Below are positions 32,985 through 46,238 of a DNA stretch of 64,000 nucleotides, in pieces; position 1 is the stretch's first letter, and every line of letters starts with the position of its first letter. The position numbers and the translations under genes are program-made. Under the pieces are notes generated by a model. That model was not told where the DNA came from. It saw only the letters and a program-made list of their open reading frames with translations, and did not search any database. This stretch comes from Reticulitermes speratus (Eukaryota; Arthropoda; Insecta; Blattodea; Rhinotermitidae), in the NCBI GenBank assembly GCA_021186555.1, contig JAJKFL010000005.1, positions 55,134,635-55,198,634 on the forward strand, written 5' to 3'.

Positions 32985-33778
32985 CATAATGAACACCCTG
33001 TATTATGATATCAGCATGTTCACTAACAAACACTGTTATCACATAATGAACATCCTGTATTATGATATCAGCATGTTCACTAACAAACACTGTTATCACA
33101 TAATGAACATCCTGTATTATGATATCAGCATGTCACTAACCAACATTGTTATCACATAATGAACACCCTGTATTATGATATCAGCATGTTCACTAACAAA
33201 CACTGTTATCAAATAATGAACACCCTGTATTATGATATCAGCATTATCACTAACAAACACTGTTATCACATAATGAACACCCTGTATTATGATATCAGCA
33301 TGTTCACTAACAAACATTATCATCACATAATGAACACCCTGTATTATGATATCAGCATGTTCACTAACAAACACTGTTATCAAATAATGAACACCCTGTA
33401 TTATGATATCAGCATTATCACTAACAAACACTGTTATCACATAATGAACACCCTGTATTATGATATCAGCATGTTCACTAACAAACACTGTTATCAAATA
33501 ATGAACACCCTGTATTATGATATCAGCATTATCACTAACAAACACTGTTATCACATAATGAACACCCTGTATTATGATATCAGCATGTTCACTAACAAAC
33601 ATTATCATCACATAATGAACACCCTGTATTATGATATCAGCATGTTCACTAACAAACACTGTTATCAAATAATGAACACCCTGTATTATGATATCAGCAT
33701 GATCACTAACAAACACTGTTATCACATAATGAACACCCTGTATTACGATATCAGCATGTTCACTAACAAACACTGTTT
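32985..33778. repeat. 57-bp tandem repeat array
   Basis: About 14 units built on ACACCCTGTATTATGATATC plus CACTAACAAACACTGTTATC. Variants of the second half (TGTTCACT or ATTATCACT; CACTGTTATC or CATTATCATC) recur in a partly periodic order. Since 57 is 19 codons, both strands stay open; this is not a gene. Confidence 0.92.
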
Positions 33779-34499
33779 CTGTGACACATATAACAGCCTT
33801 CTGAGGTACTGGAAAATACAGAAGTTACGAACAGGTTACTTCCTATGTCACATGCTTCTTTCATACTGAACTGCTATTCTTTCCATATTGAAAGTCTCAA
33901 TATACCATCAGAAGTGTAAGATACAAACCCATTAATAGCGCACAAAGGCAAAATTTCTGTGTCTTAGATTATGTAGCAAGTTTATCACTTCTTTTTTCAA
34001 AATTTCCCATGTTTAAAATATTTCATAAGTACATTCTGCATTTTTAAGACACAAAAAAATCAATCCATTTGGCTTCCTTTTTGATAGTATCCAATCATTT
34101 TGCTGAAGCAACTGTGCAGAGATATGAAAAACCGGTCAGTGTAACCACCAATATTTTCAGAAGATCCTCTTAAATTTAAAGTACCAATGTAAAGTTCCAA
34201 CCATTCCAGACTCAGCACTACATGACGGCAAGTAAATAATTTTTATGTTCCAAATGTATTCATCCTTCAATGAAGACCTCCTAATGGAAAAATTTCAAAC
34301 AAATTCAGAAATACACTGTGTAAATACAAGACATAAACCCAGTCTCCATGTACCAAATACTAACCTTACTAATTACCAGAAAGGTGTGTACTATGCAGGA
34401 ACCAGGTTATTCAACACTATTCTGCCTAACATTCAAATTGATATCATGACATAACATTTAAGATAACCCCTACTTATTACTACTCTACCAATTAATTAA
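33779..34499. other. no gene seen
   Basis: AT-rich sequence with no recognisable feature. Confidence 0.5.
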
Positions 34500-35215
34500 G
34501 GATCCTCTGAAAGGGTGGAACAGTTCAAATATTTGGGAACAACCCTAACATTCAAAATACCATTCATAAAGAAACTAAGAGCAGATTGAAGTCACGTAAT
34601 GCTTGTTATCATTTGGTGCAGGATCTTCTGTCTTACAGTTTGCTGTACAAAAATACAAACATTAAGATATACAGAACTACAATTTGGCCTGTTGTTTTGT
34701 ATGGGTGTGAAACTTGGTCTCTCACACTGAGGGAGGAACATAGACTGAGGGTGTTCGAGAATAGGGTGCTGAGGGGGATATTTGGGCCTAAGACGGACGG
34801 GGTAACAGGGGGAGTAGAGAAGACTACATAACGAGGAACTTAATGATCTGTACTCATCACCAAATATTATTCGGGTGATCAAATCAAGAAGAATGAGGTG
34901 GGCGGGTATGTAGCACGTATGGGTGAAGGGAGAAGTGCATACAGGATTTTGGTGGGGAGACCTGAGGGAAGGAGACTACTTGGAAGACGCAGGCATAGAT
35001 GGGAGGATAATATGAAAATAAATCTTCAAGAAGTGGGATAGGGGGACATGGACTGGATTGATCTCATTTAGGATAGGGACAGGTGGCGGGCTGTTGTGAA
35101 TGCGGCAATGAACCTTCAGGTTCCATAAAATGTGACAAATTTCTTGACTAGCTGAGGACCTGTTAGCTTCTGAAGAAAGACTCTGCTCCATGGAGTCAGT
35201 CAGTTAATTAGTTAG
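34500..35215 (+). mobile_element. 5'-truncated RTE-like LINE
   Basis: It encodes the C-terminal part of a non-LTR reverse transcriptase: [20 protein letters not shown] is intact, and later blocks (RMRWAG-type, VGRPEG-type, [10 protein letters not shown]-type) are split by frameshifts and stops. The 3' untranslated tail ends in CTCTGCTCCATGGAGT and AGTT repeats. No endonuclease domain or fingers are present, so it is dead on arrival. Confidence 0.82.
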
Positions 35216-37616
35216 TTCATATATCGTTGCTTCCTGACATTATTTTCGATCTCCAGTCTTCATCACCCAATAAGTCAGTTTCCTCACACTTCCACATGAC
35301 AGTAAACACTATGACCTACTTTAATCTAACCAGAAGTAAGACCGTGTAAACATCTGCATGCTAGTCTCCAACACAATAAACCTTTAACCAGTGTTTCGAC
35401 GTTTCCAAAAATGTGGGAGGAACTAAGTCGAAACATATTGTAACCCAGCTCCTACAATGAACTGAAATACTAATACACCGATTATGTGTGATATTAAGAA
35501 TGTAAACATAAAAATAATATAAACATCACTGGTGTGACATTTCGAAGTAACGTTATAAAGTGCTTTGTGTGAGTACACACCAGACTCTGTCAAAGTTAGT
35601 CATCACATCCTTCAAAATTAACAAGAAACGAAGATTCCATACACTATTTTTGGGGTGCATGGCTCGTTTTATTGCCTACTTACCTTTAATAACACTCTTA
35701 AGAACTATTTGCAGTATATCACTTACGACATTTCGAGAAAAATATTACACAACAAACTTCCAACGTTTACTACGTAAAACTCATCGTAACATTACAACGT
35801 ACTTTCCTCACCAGCGATTATGGTTCAGAGCGTGGATCAGTGTCTCACAGATAATCTGAGTTGACGTGCACAGGAGTGTGTTCCATCATTGTTCAAAACG
35901 TAAACACGGTTACAACAACGGTCGTGACGCCATGACATGGGCGAGTTCATACAACTCGAGAAAGAAAATGTCGTTTAGATTCTAATGAAATTCAATGCAA
36001 TATATGCTGCATATGAACACGCCATCAACTGCAGAATATTCAGCTATCATTTTAAATACGTGCTACAGAAAGGGATATGGAGTGACAGGTTACCTTGAGT
36101 GTGTTCAAGTACCACTGAAGGCAGAGACATTTTTTAACTCCTGAGCCACTGTCAGCCTAAAAATTACTATGGCCAATGTAATACAATGTAATACAGCCCA
36201 TGTATTTTTATTCTCTTTGTGCTGGGTTTAATTAACAACACTATGAACATCTTTGGTATTCATTCTGTGCATTATTCTTATAATCAATCATATTCACCAA
36301 AAAATGTACATAATAGGATTACAAACTGTACATAAGTTTCAAAAACTCCTACATTTTGCTAGGCCAAGGCGCCATCCTCAAGGAGTCTCAGATACAAAGG
36401 AGAACAAGTACCAATACATCAGTCTGGGAAATACAATGCCAAGTATTAAGATATGTAACATGTTAAAACTATACAACATATATGAGGCCAAAGTCCAATG
36501 TCTGTTTACATTATGTGCAATGCATGCATACAAGCATGAGTCCATTCTATGTGATCCAAGAGGATCTAGTCCCAGTGGCGCGTGTCGGTGTTTATCGTGC
36601 ATTTGTTTGGTAAATGTGACGACTTTGAACATCTGTTTAGATAGTATCCAATGACAGAATAATGAATGAATAAATGGGAAGTGTGTGTTAGTGGTTATAG
36701 CCTGGTCAGAGGTACTATCGCAGGATATGTTTGAGGGAATAATAAGAAATCACAAAATTCTCAGCCGCATAATAGTAAAAACTGTTGTATATCTGCCACT
36801 TCCGGAATTTCACGTTTTCATCTGTGACTGTGAAGTGGTGAAAATAATGGAAACCTTCCCCTAGAGCTGCATGAACATCCACCGTTAAACATAAACAGGC
36901 AGTTGGTACACCCTTATGCACAATGTGCGATGAACAGCTTACACCAATTAGTTTCTATCAACAAATAAGCATTCGGATTTTTATGTTTAAAGTGTCTTGA
37001 AGTTGGCATCCACCAAAGTCTGTGTTAGTATTATCCGCTGAAATGTTCACTGTTTTATCAGCCAAATGCAGACACTTATTAACAAGCTACACGTACTGTA
37101 CATACTTTCTCTCACGTCCTTTCCGCTTCCTCTTTCATTATCCACCTACCTTTCGCTGTCATGTGACTCATGGATCAGACGTACCGACGTTACATTCACA
37201 CGCTAACCACGGATCATTCAGTAACCAACCTATACGAAGCATTTTCCGTACGCCAAACACGTGTAGCTGGTTCAATATTTCGCCAGTAGATGGTGTAGCA
37301 ATTGCTCCCCTTTAAGTGTGCCATCTTGAGAGGAAATATGAAACTCCAGAGTCTGTTCCAGTAACAACATAGTATGCGGCACGGTATTTGATGCACAATA
37401 CTTACAATCGATCATCAGACGCCTAAAGGTGTGATTTAAGCACATGTAGAAATGTTAATGCTACTAATATAAAACTTTGCGTAATAAATTTTATAATTTT
37501 TCTCAGTAAGTTAACCAGATTTTAACAAAGCCGGTAACAGCCCTTCTACAAAACTAGCTACCTTAAACTGCTGCCTACCTGTACAGAAGATTCATGATCA
37601 TCTTCCGATATTAGCT
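35216..37616. other. no gene recognised
   Basis: 2.4 kb without a supportable coding exon on either strand. The open frame at 36253-36654 has no protein-like composition. A 5' exon or promoter of RNFT could be in this interval but cannot be fixed. Confidence 0.45.
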
Positions 37617-37781
37617 AACTAACTAACTAACTAACTAACTAACTCCATTGAGCACAGTCCTTCTTGAGAAGCTAACAGGTCGTCAGCTAGTCAAGAAATT
37701 CCCCGCGTTTTATGGAACCAGAAGGTTCATTACCGCACTCACAACAGCCCGCCACCTGTCCCTACCCTAAGTAAGGCCCCA

Positions 37782-37818
<37 letters not shown>

Positions 37819-38449
37819 CCATGCAGCACAGTCCTTCTTGAGAAGCTAACAGGTCGTCAGCTAGTCAAGAAATTCCCCGCGTTTTATGGAACCAGAAGGT
37901 TCATTACCGCACTCACAACAGCCCGCCACCTGTCCCTACCCTAAGTAAGGCCCCATAACTAACTAACTAACTAACTAACTAACTCCATGCAGCACAGTCC
38001 TTCTTGAGAAGCTAGCAGGTCGTCAGCTAGTCAAGAAATTCCCCGCGTTTTATGGAACCCGAAGGTTCATTACCGCATTCACAACAGCCCGCCACCTGTC
38101 CCTATGCTAAGTAAGGCCCCATAACTAACTAACTAACTAACTAACTAACTCCATGTACCACAGTCCTTCTTCAGAAGCTAACAGGTCGTCAGCTAGTCAA
38201 GAAATTCCCCGCGTTTTATGGAACCCGAAGGTTCATTACCGCATTCACAACAGCCCGCCACCTGTCCCTATGCTAAGTAAGGCCCCATAACTAACTAACT
38301 AACTAACTAACTACATACAGTAGAGTCCTTTTTGAGAAGCTAGCAGGTCGTCAGCTAGTCAAGAAATTCCCCGCGTTTTATGTAACCCGAAGGTTCATTA
38401 CCGCACTCACAACAGCCCGCCACCTGTCCCTATCCTAAGTAAGGCCCCA

Positions 38450-38455
<6 letters not shown>
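37617..38455 (-). repeat. tandem copies of the LINE 3' end
   Basis: Five head-to-tail units of about 165-180 bp, each CTAA-repeat plus AGTCCTTCTTGAGAAGCTA, CCCCGCGTTTTATGGAAC and CAGCCCGCCACCTGTCCCTA, ending GTAAGGCCCCATAACTAAC. They continue directly into the LINE copy at 38456-39175. Confidence 0.85.
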
Positions 38456-38491
<36 letters not shown>

Positions 38492-39175
38492 CATACAGTA
38501 GAGTCCTTTTTGAGAAGCTAGCAGGTCGTCAGCTAGTCAAGAAATTCCCCGCGTTTTATGGAACCCGAAGGTTCATTACCGCACACACAACAGCCCGCCA
38601 CCTGTCCCTATCCTGAGCCATATCAATCCAGTCCATGCCCCCCCATCCCACTTCTTGGAGATCCATTTTAATATTATCCTCCCATCTACGCCTCGGTCTT
38701 TCAAGTGGTCTCCTTCCCTCAGGTCTCCCCACCAAAATCCTGTATGCAACTCTCCCCTCACCCATACGTGCTACATACCCCGCCCACCTCATTCTTCTTT
38801 ATTTGATCACCCAATAATATTTGGTGATGAGTACAGATCATTAAGTTCCTCGTTATGTAGTCTTCTCCACTCCCCCGTTACCTCGTCCCTCTTACGCCCA
38901 AATATCCCCCTCAGCACCCTATTCTCGAACACTTTCAGCCTATGTTCCTCCCTCAGTGTGACAGACCAAGTTTCACACCCACACAAAACAACAACACAAT
39001 TACAGTTCTGTATATCTTAATGTTTGTATTTTTGTACAGCAAACTGTAAGACACAAGATGCTGCACGAATGATAACAAGCATTACGTGACTTCAATCTGC
39101 TGTTAGTTTGTTCCTGAATGGAATTTCGATTTGTTAGGGTTGTTGCCAGATATTTGAACTGTTCCACCCTTTCAA
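38456..39175 (-). mobile_element. 5'-truncated RTE-like LINE, - strand
   Basis: On - the C-terminal reading frame gives [20 protein letters not shown], then [20 protein letters not shown], and ends ...MNLRVP before its stop at about 38556. Upstream the YGCETW region is present near 38965-39000 but in a broken frame. The tail is a CTAA microsatellite (AGTT on -). Confidence 0.85.
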
Positions 39176-39925
39176 ACATTTATTATCTAACTTATTCGCG
39201 AAAATTTGTGAACCCGATAAACAAAGTTTTCGTGTTGCATAACAATCAATGAATTACACGAATATCTGAACAGATTTTCTCGAAAGCTGAAGCCTGTGCG
39301 TTGCTTTCGGGAGTTTCGTTCGGTACTAGGCTAGGCTCTCTTGTCTTTGTTGTCAGTCCCTCCAGGTATTTACCTGGAGGCACATCGAAATAGCCTGTGA
39401 TCGACTTCTACATTTTCTCCAGTACACTATTCACTAATTATCTTACCACGTGACGTTACCAGATACAGCTCTGCAGTCTAGCACGGACTGGGGCTGCTTG
39501 GTGTGTTTATTGGCGGAATTTGTTAAACAGCCAGCTAAATGGGCGGATAGTCATATCGAAGGTTAATACAAAGGTCACGGTGTTATTGGATGGGTCAAGT
39601 ACCAGCGTTTCGGACAAACCTGTTGCATCTAGAGTAAATATGGAGGCAGTAGCTCCATCCAAAAGTTGTTACCTATTAAACTACACGGCGTCACTTCCCG
39701 GAAGACTGTAAATTTAATAGGAAATTAAAGTGAAGTAGTCCGCTTGCAGGCCACGAAGACATATCAGAAGTGGAGGTATGGCTCCATTTATTCTTAACCT
39801 CGACACCAGAATCAGATGAGCGATGAGCTTCCGTCGCTTTATCCGAGAGGAAAGAAATCCCGGTACGCACTGAATAGGGAGTTGGTTGGGCTGGACAACC
39901 GGTCTGGATATTTTGGGGGAATAAT
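39176..39925. other. no gene seen
   Basis: Unique-looking sequence. TTGGTTGGGCTGGACAACCG and a B-box-like GGGAATCGAAAC beyond the SINE (40216-40227) hint at an older interrupted repeat. Confidence 0.4.
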
Positions 39926-39935
39926 TTCTAGCCCC

Positions 39936-40201
39936 GCTGATCCCAGTGGCCTCGCGGTCTAAGGCGTGGGTCTGCGACCGCTCGCTTGCAGGGATTGCGG
40001 GTTCGAATCCCACCGGGGGCATGGATGTCGGTCTGTTGTGAGTGTTGTGTGTTGTCAGGTAGAGGTCTCTGCGACGGGCTGATCACTTGTCGAGAGGAGT
40101 CCTACCGACTGTGGTGTGTCTAAAGTGTGTGTGATCGTGAAACCTCGACGAAACGAGGAGGCCCCATATAGGGCTGTCGAGCCATTAAAAAAAAAAAAAA
40201 A
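39936..40201 (+). mobile_element. SINE family B, + strand
   Basis: Head GCGGTCTAAGGCGTGGGTCT, B box GGGTTCGAATCCC, and the same body and A-tail as 19001-19263. Duplication TTCTAGCCCC at 39926-39935 and 40202-40211. Confidence 0.9.
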
Positions 40202-40211
40202 TTCTAGCCCC

Positions 40212-40825
40212 TGTCGGGAATCGAAACACGATGTCTCGGTTGTGCAGACATTAGCCTTGTCAGTCAGTTACAGCCTTCACTAAACGGTTGGTCAGACACG
40301 CTCTGTATTTACCACAATACATGCACTGCCTTAAGACACACAACATTTCGGAAAATCAGAAAGAATTTGTTCCAATTAACAAAATTACATAGGCTAAAAT
40401 GCATACAGAGGGTCGATGATATCCAGTTTCCGGTTCCTCCCACAAATCAACCAACCAACGAGAGAGTTTCGCGCCATTAAGAACACGCTGTCGTCATTTC
40501 CTGTGAGACATCTAGCGACTTTAGCTCGAATCTAATTAGTACATAATTAGTACTTAATTAACAGGAACAGGGATCCAGTTGTCGCACATGTGTTACAGGA
40601 GGGTTTCTGTAACAGGCGCGAATTTAGGGGGGGGAGGGGGGGGGGGTTCGGTAAAGTATGGCCTGTCACCAAGCGAATTCATCACCAGACGGCAGCACTT
40701 TCTTATCTCGTACGACTGTGACATATGACAGACGAATGTGCAGGACTTGCAATGCCGTCAAAGACTTGTCAGGAGATACATGAGTAAATATCATACAGCT
40801 CGCAGTTACAACGAGCTCTTTATAC
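40212..40825. other. no gene seen
   Basis: Non-coding, with a poly-G run near 40627-40646. Confidence 0.5.
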
Positions 40826-41487
40826 AAAGCTGAACACAAAGCTTAACACAAAGCTTAACACAAAGCTTAACACAAAACTTAACACAAAGCTTAACACAAA
40901 GCTTAACACAAAGCTTAACACAAAACTTAACACAAAGCTTAACACAAAGCTTAACACAAAGCTTAACACAAAGCTTAACACAAAACTTAACACAAAGCTT
41001 AACACAAAGCTTAACACAAAACTTAACACAAAGCTTAACACAAAGCTTAACACAAAGCTTAACACAAAAATTAACACAAAGCTTAACACAAAGCTTAACA
41101 CAAAGCTTAACACAAAGCTTAACACAAAACTTAACACAAAGCTTAACACAAAGCTTAACACAAAGCTTAACACAAAGCTTAACACAAAGCTTAACACAAA
41201 AATTAACACAAAGCTTAACACAAAGCTTAACACAAAGCTTAACACAAAACTTAACACAAAGCTTAACACAAAGCTTAACACAAAACTTAACACAAAGCTT
41301 AACACAAAGCTTAACACAAAGCTTAACACAAAAATTAACACAAAGCTTAACACAAAGCTTAACACAAAGCTTAACACAAAGCTTAACACAAAGCTTAACA
41401 CAAAGCTTAACACAAAGCTTAACACAAAGCTTAACACAAAGCTTAACACAAAGCTTAACACAAAACATAACACAAAGCTTAACACAC
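40826..41487. repeat. 12-bp tandem repeat array
   Basis: About 55 units of AACACAAAGCTT, with AAACTT and AAAATT variants at irregular spacing. Twelve bases equal four codons, so all frames translate to tetrapeptide repeats; this is not a gene. Confidence 0.95.
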
Positions 41488-41590
41488 AAAAGCGTCGCGA
41501 AAACTTCGTTTCTATTCATAGGAATATTTCATTTATAAAACCTGCAATGGATTTGGATTAAATGTTATGGATTAGATTTGTCTGGTGTAA

Positions 41591-41871
41591 GGTAAAGGTA
41601 AAGGTCACCCTAGAACAGGCCATGAAGGCACAGAGGGGGAGTAGAGGTATAGCTCTACTCTTTCTTTAACCTCGGTGCTAGATGGGGGTGGGTGGTCAAC
41701 GGCACGCCCCGGCCGCTTTACCCCCGGGAAAGAGACCCGGTACCTATTGTATAGGAGGCTGGGTAGGCCCCAGGGCCGGTCTGGACGGGTGCGGAAAATC
41801 TCGCCTTCACCGGGATTCGATCCCCGGACCGTCCAACTCGTAGCGAGTCGCTATACCGACTGAGCTATCGT
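41591..41871 (-). mobile_element. SINE family A, - strand
   Basis: A complete inverted copy, from the GGTAAAGGTAAAGG tail complement to the A box complement CCGACTGAGCTATC. A 14-bp duplication TTTGTCTGGTGTAA at 41577-41590 and 41872-41885 fixes both ends. Confidence 0.92.
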
Positions 41872-41885
41872 TTTGTCTGGTGTAA

Positions 41886-42417
41886 TTAAGAATAGTGTAA
41901 TTAAAACGTGCGTAATTATGAAATCAACGTCAAAACATCCACACATTCAAATTAGTTACAAGAAAAGGAAATAACTTAATAGCTGCTGCGGGTAGATCAA
42001 ATTACATTCTGCAGTAGTCGATGTAGTTCTGAAGTAGTTCAGACTGAGGTTACACGTCCAGGAGCTACAGATAATTAAAACTACAGTCTGCTCCATTTTA
42101 AGAATGTCACAATTTAGGCGGCCGAATGGAGCCCAAGCTTGCGCTGGGGCCCGAAAAAGGCAGGATGCATTCCTTCCGGACTTTGGCCCAAACAATTACA
42201 CTACTGTTACTACATCTGCACTGTCAGTTCAGGACAGAGTGTAGGTAGGACCCTGAAATTCATTTCTGCATTGCGAGCAGTAATTTCTGAAACTGGCAAT
42301 GCCTATGACGAAACACCAAATGCAATGTTACGTCATACACAGGTGTGTTCGAGTTGGTGAGAAGTCAGAATTACATTCGAATGAATAAACAATCAGTACT
42401 GCTCCTTCAGTGTCCAG
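41886..42417. other. no gene seen
   Basis: Non-coding spacer before the large 22-bp array. Confidence 0.5.
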
Positions 42418-45400
42418 TGTTTTTATAGACAGTGACCAGTGTTCTTATAGACAGTGACCAGTGTTCTTATAGACAGTGACCAGTGTTCTTATAGACAGTG
42501 ACCAGTGTTCTTATAGACAGTGACCAGTGTTCTTATAGACAGTGTCCAGTGTTGTTATAGACAGTGACCAGTGTTCTTATAGACAGTGACCAGTGTTCTT
42601 ATAGACAGTGACCAGTGTTCTTATAGACAGTGACCAGTGTTCTTATAGACAGTGACCAGTGTTCTTATAGACAGTGACCAGTGTTCTTATAGACAGTGAC
42701 CAGTGTTCTTATAGACAGTGACCAGTGTTCTTATAGACAGTGACCAGTGTTCTTATAGACAGTGACCAGTGTTCTTATAGACAGTGACCAGTGTTCTTAT
42801 AGACAGTGACCAGTGTTCTTATAGACAGTGACCAGTGTTCTTATAGACAGTGACCAGTGTTCTTATAGACAGTGTCCAGTGTTCTTATAGACAGTGACCA
42901 GTGTTCTTATAGACAGTGACCAGTGTTCTTATAGACAGTGACCAGTGTTCTTATAGACAGTGACCAGTGTTCTTATAGACAGTGACCAGTGTTCTTATAG
43001 ACAGTGACCAGTGTTCTTATAGACAGTGACCAGTGTTCTTATAGACAGTGACCAGTGTTCTTATAGACAGTGACCAGTGTTCTTATAGACAGTGACCAGT
43101 GTTCTTATAGACAGTGACCAGTGTTCTTATAGACAGTGACCAGTGTTCTTATAGACAGTGACCAGTGTTCTTATAGACAGTGACCAGTGTTCTTATAGAC
43201 AGTGACCAGTGTTCTTATAGACAGTGTCCAGTGTTCTTATAGACAGTGACCAGTGTTCTTATAGACAGTGACCAGTGTTCTTATAGACAGTGACCAGTGT
43301 TCTTATAGACAGTGACCAGTGTTCTTATAGACAGTGACCAGTGTTCTTATAGACAGTGTCCAGTGTTGTTATAGACAGTGACCAGTGTTCTTATAGACAG
43401 TGACCAGTGTTCTTATAGACAGTGTCCAGTGTTGTTACAGACAGTGACCAGTGTTCTTATAGACAGTGACCAGTGTTCTTATAGACAGTGACCAGTGTTC
43501 TTATAGACAGTGACCAGTGTTCTTATAGACAGTGACCAGTGTTCTTATAGACAGTGACCAGTGTTCTTATAGACAGTGACCAGTGTTCTTATAGACAGTG
43601 ACCAGTGTTCTTATAGACAGTGACCAGTGTTCTTATAGACAGTGACCAGTGTTCTTATAGACAGTGACCAGTGTTCTTATAGACAGTGACCAGTGTTCTT
43701 ATAGACAGTGACCAGTGTTCTTATAGACAGTGACCAGTGTTCTTATAGACAGTGACCAGTGTTCTTATAGACAGTGACCAGTGTTCTTATAGACAGTGTC
43801 CAGTGTTGTTATAAGACAGTGACCAGTGTTCTTATAGACAGTGACCAGTGTTCTTATAACAGTGTCCAGTGTTGTTATAGACAGTGACCAGGTTCTATTG
43901 AAGTGACCGTGTCTTGATAGACAGTGCCAGTGTTCTTAGACAGGTGACGGATTCGCTTATAGACAGTGACCAGTGTTCTATGACAGTGACCAGTGTCTTA
44001 AGACATGTCCGAGTGTCTTATAGACAGTATCGTTGTCTTTATAGACATACCAGTGTTATTAAGACAGTGCAGTTTTATAGACATGACCAGTGTCTTATAG
44101 ACAGTGACCAGTGTTCTTATAGACATGACCAGTGTTCTTAAGACAAGGACCAGTGTTCTTAATAGCAGTGCCAGTGGTTCTATAGACAGTGACCAGTGTC
44201 TCTATAGACGTGTCAGTGTTTTATAGACAGTGAGTTTCTTAAGACAGGTTGACCATGTTCTTAGAGCAGTACCAGGTTTTATAGTACAGTTGCCATGTTT
44301 ATAGAAGTACATTTTAAGACGTGCCAATGTTCTTCATAGACATGACCATGGTTCCTATAGACAGTGACAGTGTTCTTATAGCAGTGACCTGTTGCTATAG
44401 ACAGTGACCATGTTCTTATGACAGTGACCATGTTCTTATAGACAGTGACCAGTGTTACTTATAGACTGACAGTGTCTTATGACAGTGACCAGTGTCTTAT
44501 AGACAGTGAACATGTTCTAAGACAGTGCCATGTCTATAGACAGGACCATGTTCTTAAGACATGCCATGTTCTATAGACAGTGACCTGTTCTAAGACAGTG
44601 ACAGTGTCTATAGTCAGGACAGTGTACTATAACGTGACCATGTCTATAAACAGTGACCATGTCCTTATAGACAGTGACCAGTGTTCTTATAGACAGTGAC
44701 CAGTGTTCTTATAGACAGTGACCAGTGTTCTTATAGACAGTGACCAGTGTTCTTATAGACAGTGACCAGTGTTCTTATAGACAGTGACCAGTGTTCTTAT
44801 AGACAGTGTCCAGTGTTCTTATAGACAGTGACCAGTGTTCTTATAGACAGTGACCAGTGTTCTTATAGACAGTGACCAGTGTTCTTATAGACAGTGACCA
44901 GTGTTCTTATAGACAGTGACCAGTGTTCTTATAGACAGTGACCAGTGTTCTTATAGACAGTGACCAGTGTTCTTATAGACAGTGACCAGTGTTCTTATAG
45001 ACAGTGACCAGTGTTCTTATAGACAGTGACCAGTGTTCTTATAGACAGTGACCAGTGTTCTTATAGACAGTGACCAGTGTTCTTATAGACAGTGACCAGT
45101 GTTCTTATAGACAGTGACCAGTGTTCTTATAGACAGTGACCAGTGTTCTTATAGACAGTGACCAGTGTTCTTATAGACAGTGACCAGTGTTCTTATAGAC
45201 AGTGACCAGTGTTCTTATAGACAGTGACCAGTGTTCTTATAGACAGTGACCAGTGTTCTTATAGACAGTGACCAGTGTTCTTATAGACAGTGACCAGTGT
45301 TCTTATAGACAGTGTCCAGTGTTGTTATAGACAGTGACCAGTGTTCTTATAGACAGTGACCAGTGTTCTTATAGACAGTGTCCAGTGTTGTTACAGACAG

Positions 45401-46195
45401 TGACCAGTGTTCTTATAGACAGTGACCAGTGTTCTTATAGACAGTGACCAGTGTTCTTATAGACAGTGACCAGTGTTCTTATAGACAGTGACCAGTGTTC
45501 TTATAGACAGTGACCAGTGTTCTTATAGACAGTGACCAGTGTTCTTATAGACAGTGACCAGTGTTCTTATAGACAGTGACCAGTGTTCTTATAGACAGTG
45601 ACCAGTGTTCTTATAGACAGTGACCAGTGTTCTTATAGACAGTGACCAGTGTTCTTATAGACAGTGACCAGTGTTCTTATAGACAGTGACCAGTGTTCTT
45701 ATAGACAGTGACCAGTGTTCTTATAGACAGTGACCAGTGTTCTTATAGACAGTGTCCAGTGTTTTATAGACAGTGACCAGTGTTCTTATAGACAGTGACC
45801 AGTGTTCTTATAGACAGTGTCCAGTGTTTTATAGACAGTGACCAGTGTTGTTATAGACAGTGACCAGTGTTCTTATAGACAGTGACCAGTGTTCTTATAG
45901 ACAGTGACCAGTGTTCTTATAGACAGTGACCAGTGTTCTTATAGACAGTGACCAGTGTTCTTATAGACAGTGACCAGTGTTCTTATAGACAGTGTCCAGT
46001 GTTCTTATAGACAGTGACCAGTGTTCTTATAGACAGTGACCAGTGTTCTTATAGACAGTGACCAGTGTTCTTATAGACAGTGACCAGTGTTCTTATAGAC
46101 AGTGACCAGTGTTCTTATAGACAGTGACCAATGTTCTTATAGACAGTGACCAGTGTTCTTATAGAGAGTGACCAGTGTTCTTATAGACATTACCC
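42418..46195. repeat. 22-bp tandem repeat array (3.8 kb)
   Basis: About 170 units of CAGTGTTCTTATAGACAGTGAC, mostly identical, with a TGTCCAGTGTTGTT variant at intervals. The block 43851-44660 is crowded with one-base deletions absent from the flanks, which looks like poor consensus rather than divergence. Confidence 0.95.
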
Positions 46196-46238
46196 TTCAG
46201 TGATACTGGGGTTTAAGTTCCAAATCCTGCCCTAATGG

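Noticed and set aside
33117-33869. Frames of 218 and 236 codons on opposite strands
   Set aside because: They are the 57-bp minisatellite; both strands are open only because 57 is divisible by three.
36253-36654. 133-codon + strand frame
   Set aside because: No domain, no splice context and AT-driven composition; I could not support it as an exon.
40806-41519. 237- and 221-codon frames on the - strand
   Set aside because: They translate the 12-bp array into a tetrapeptide repeat, with open frames in other registers as well.
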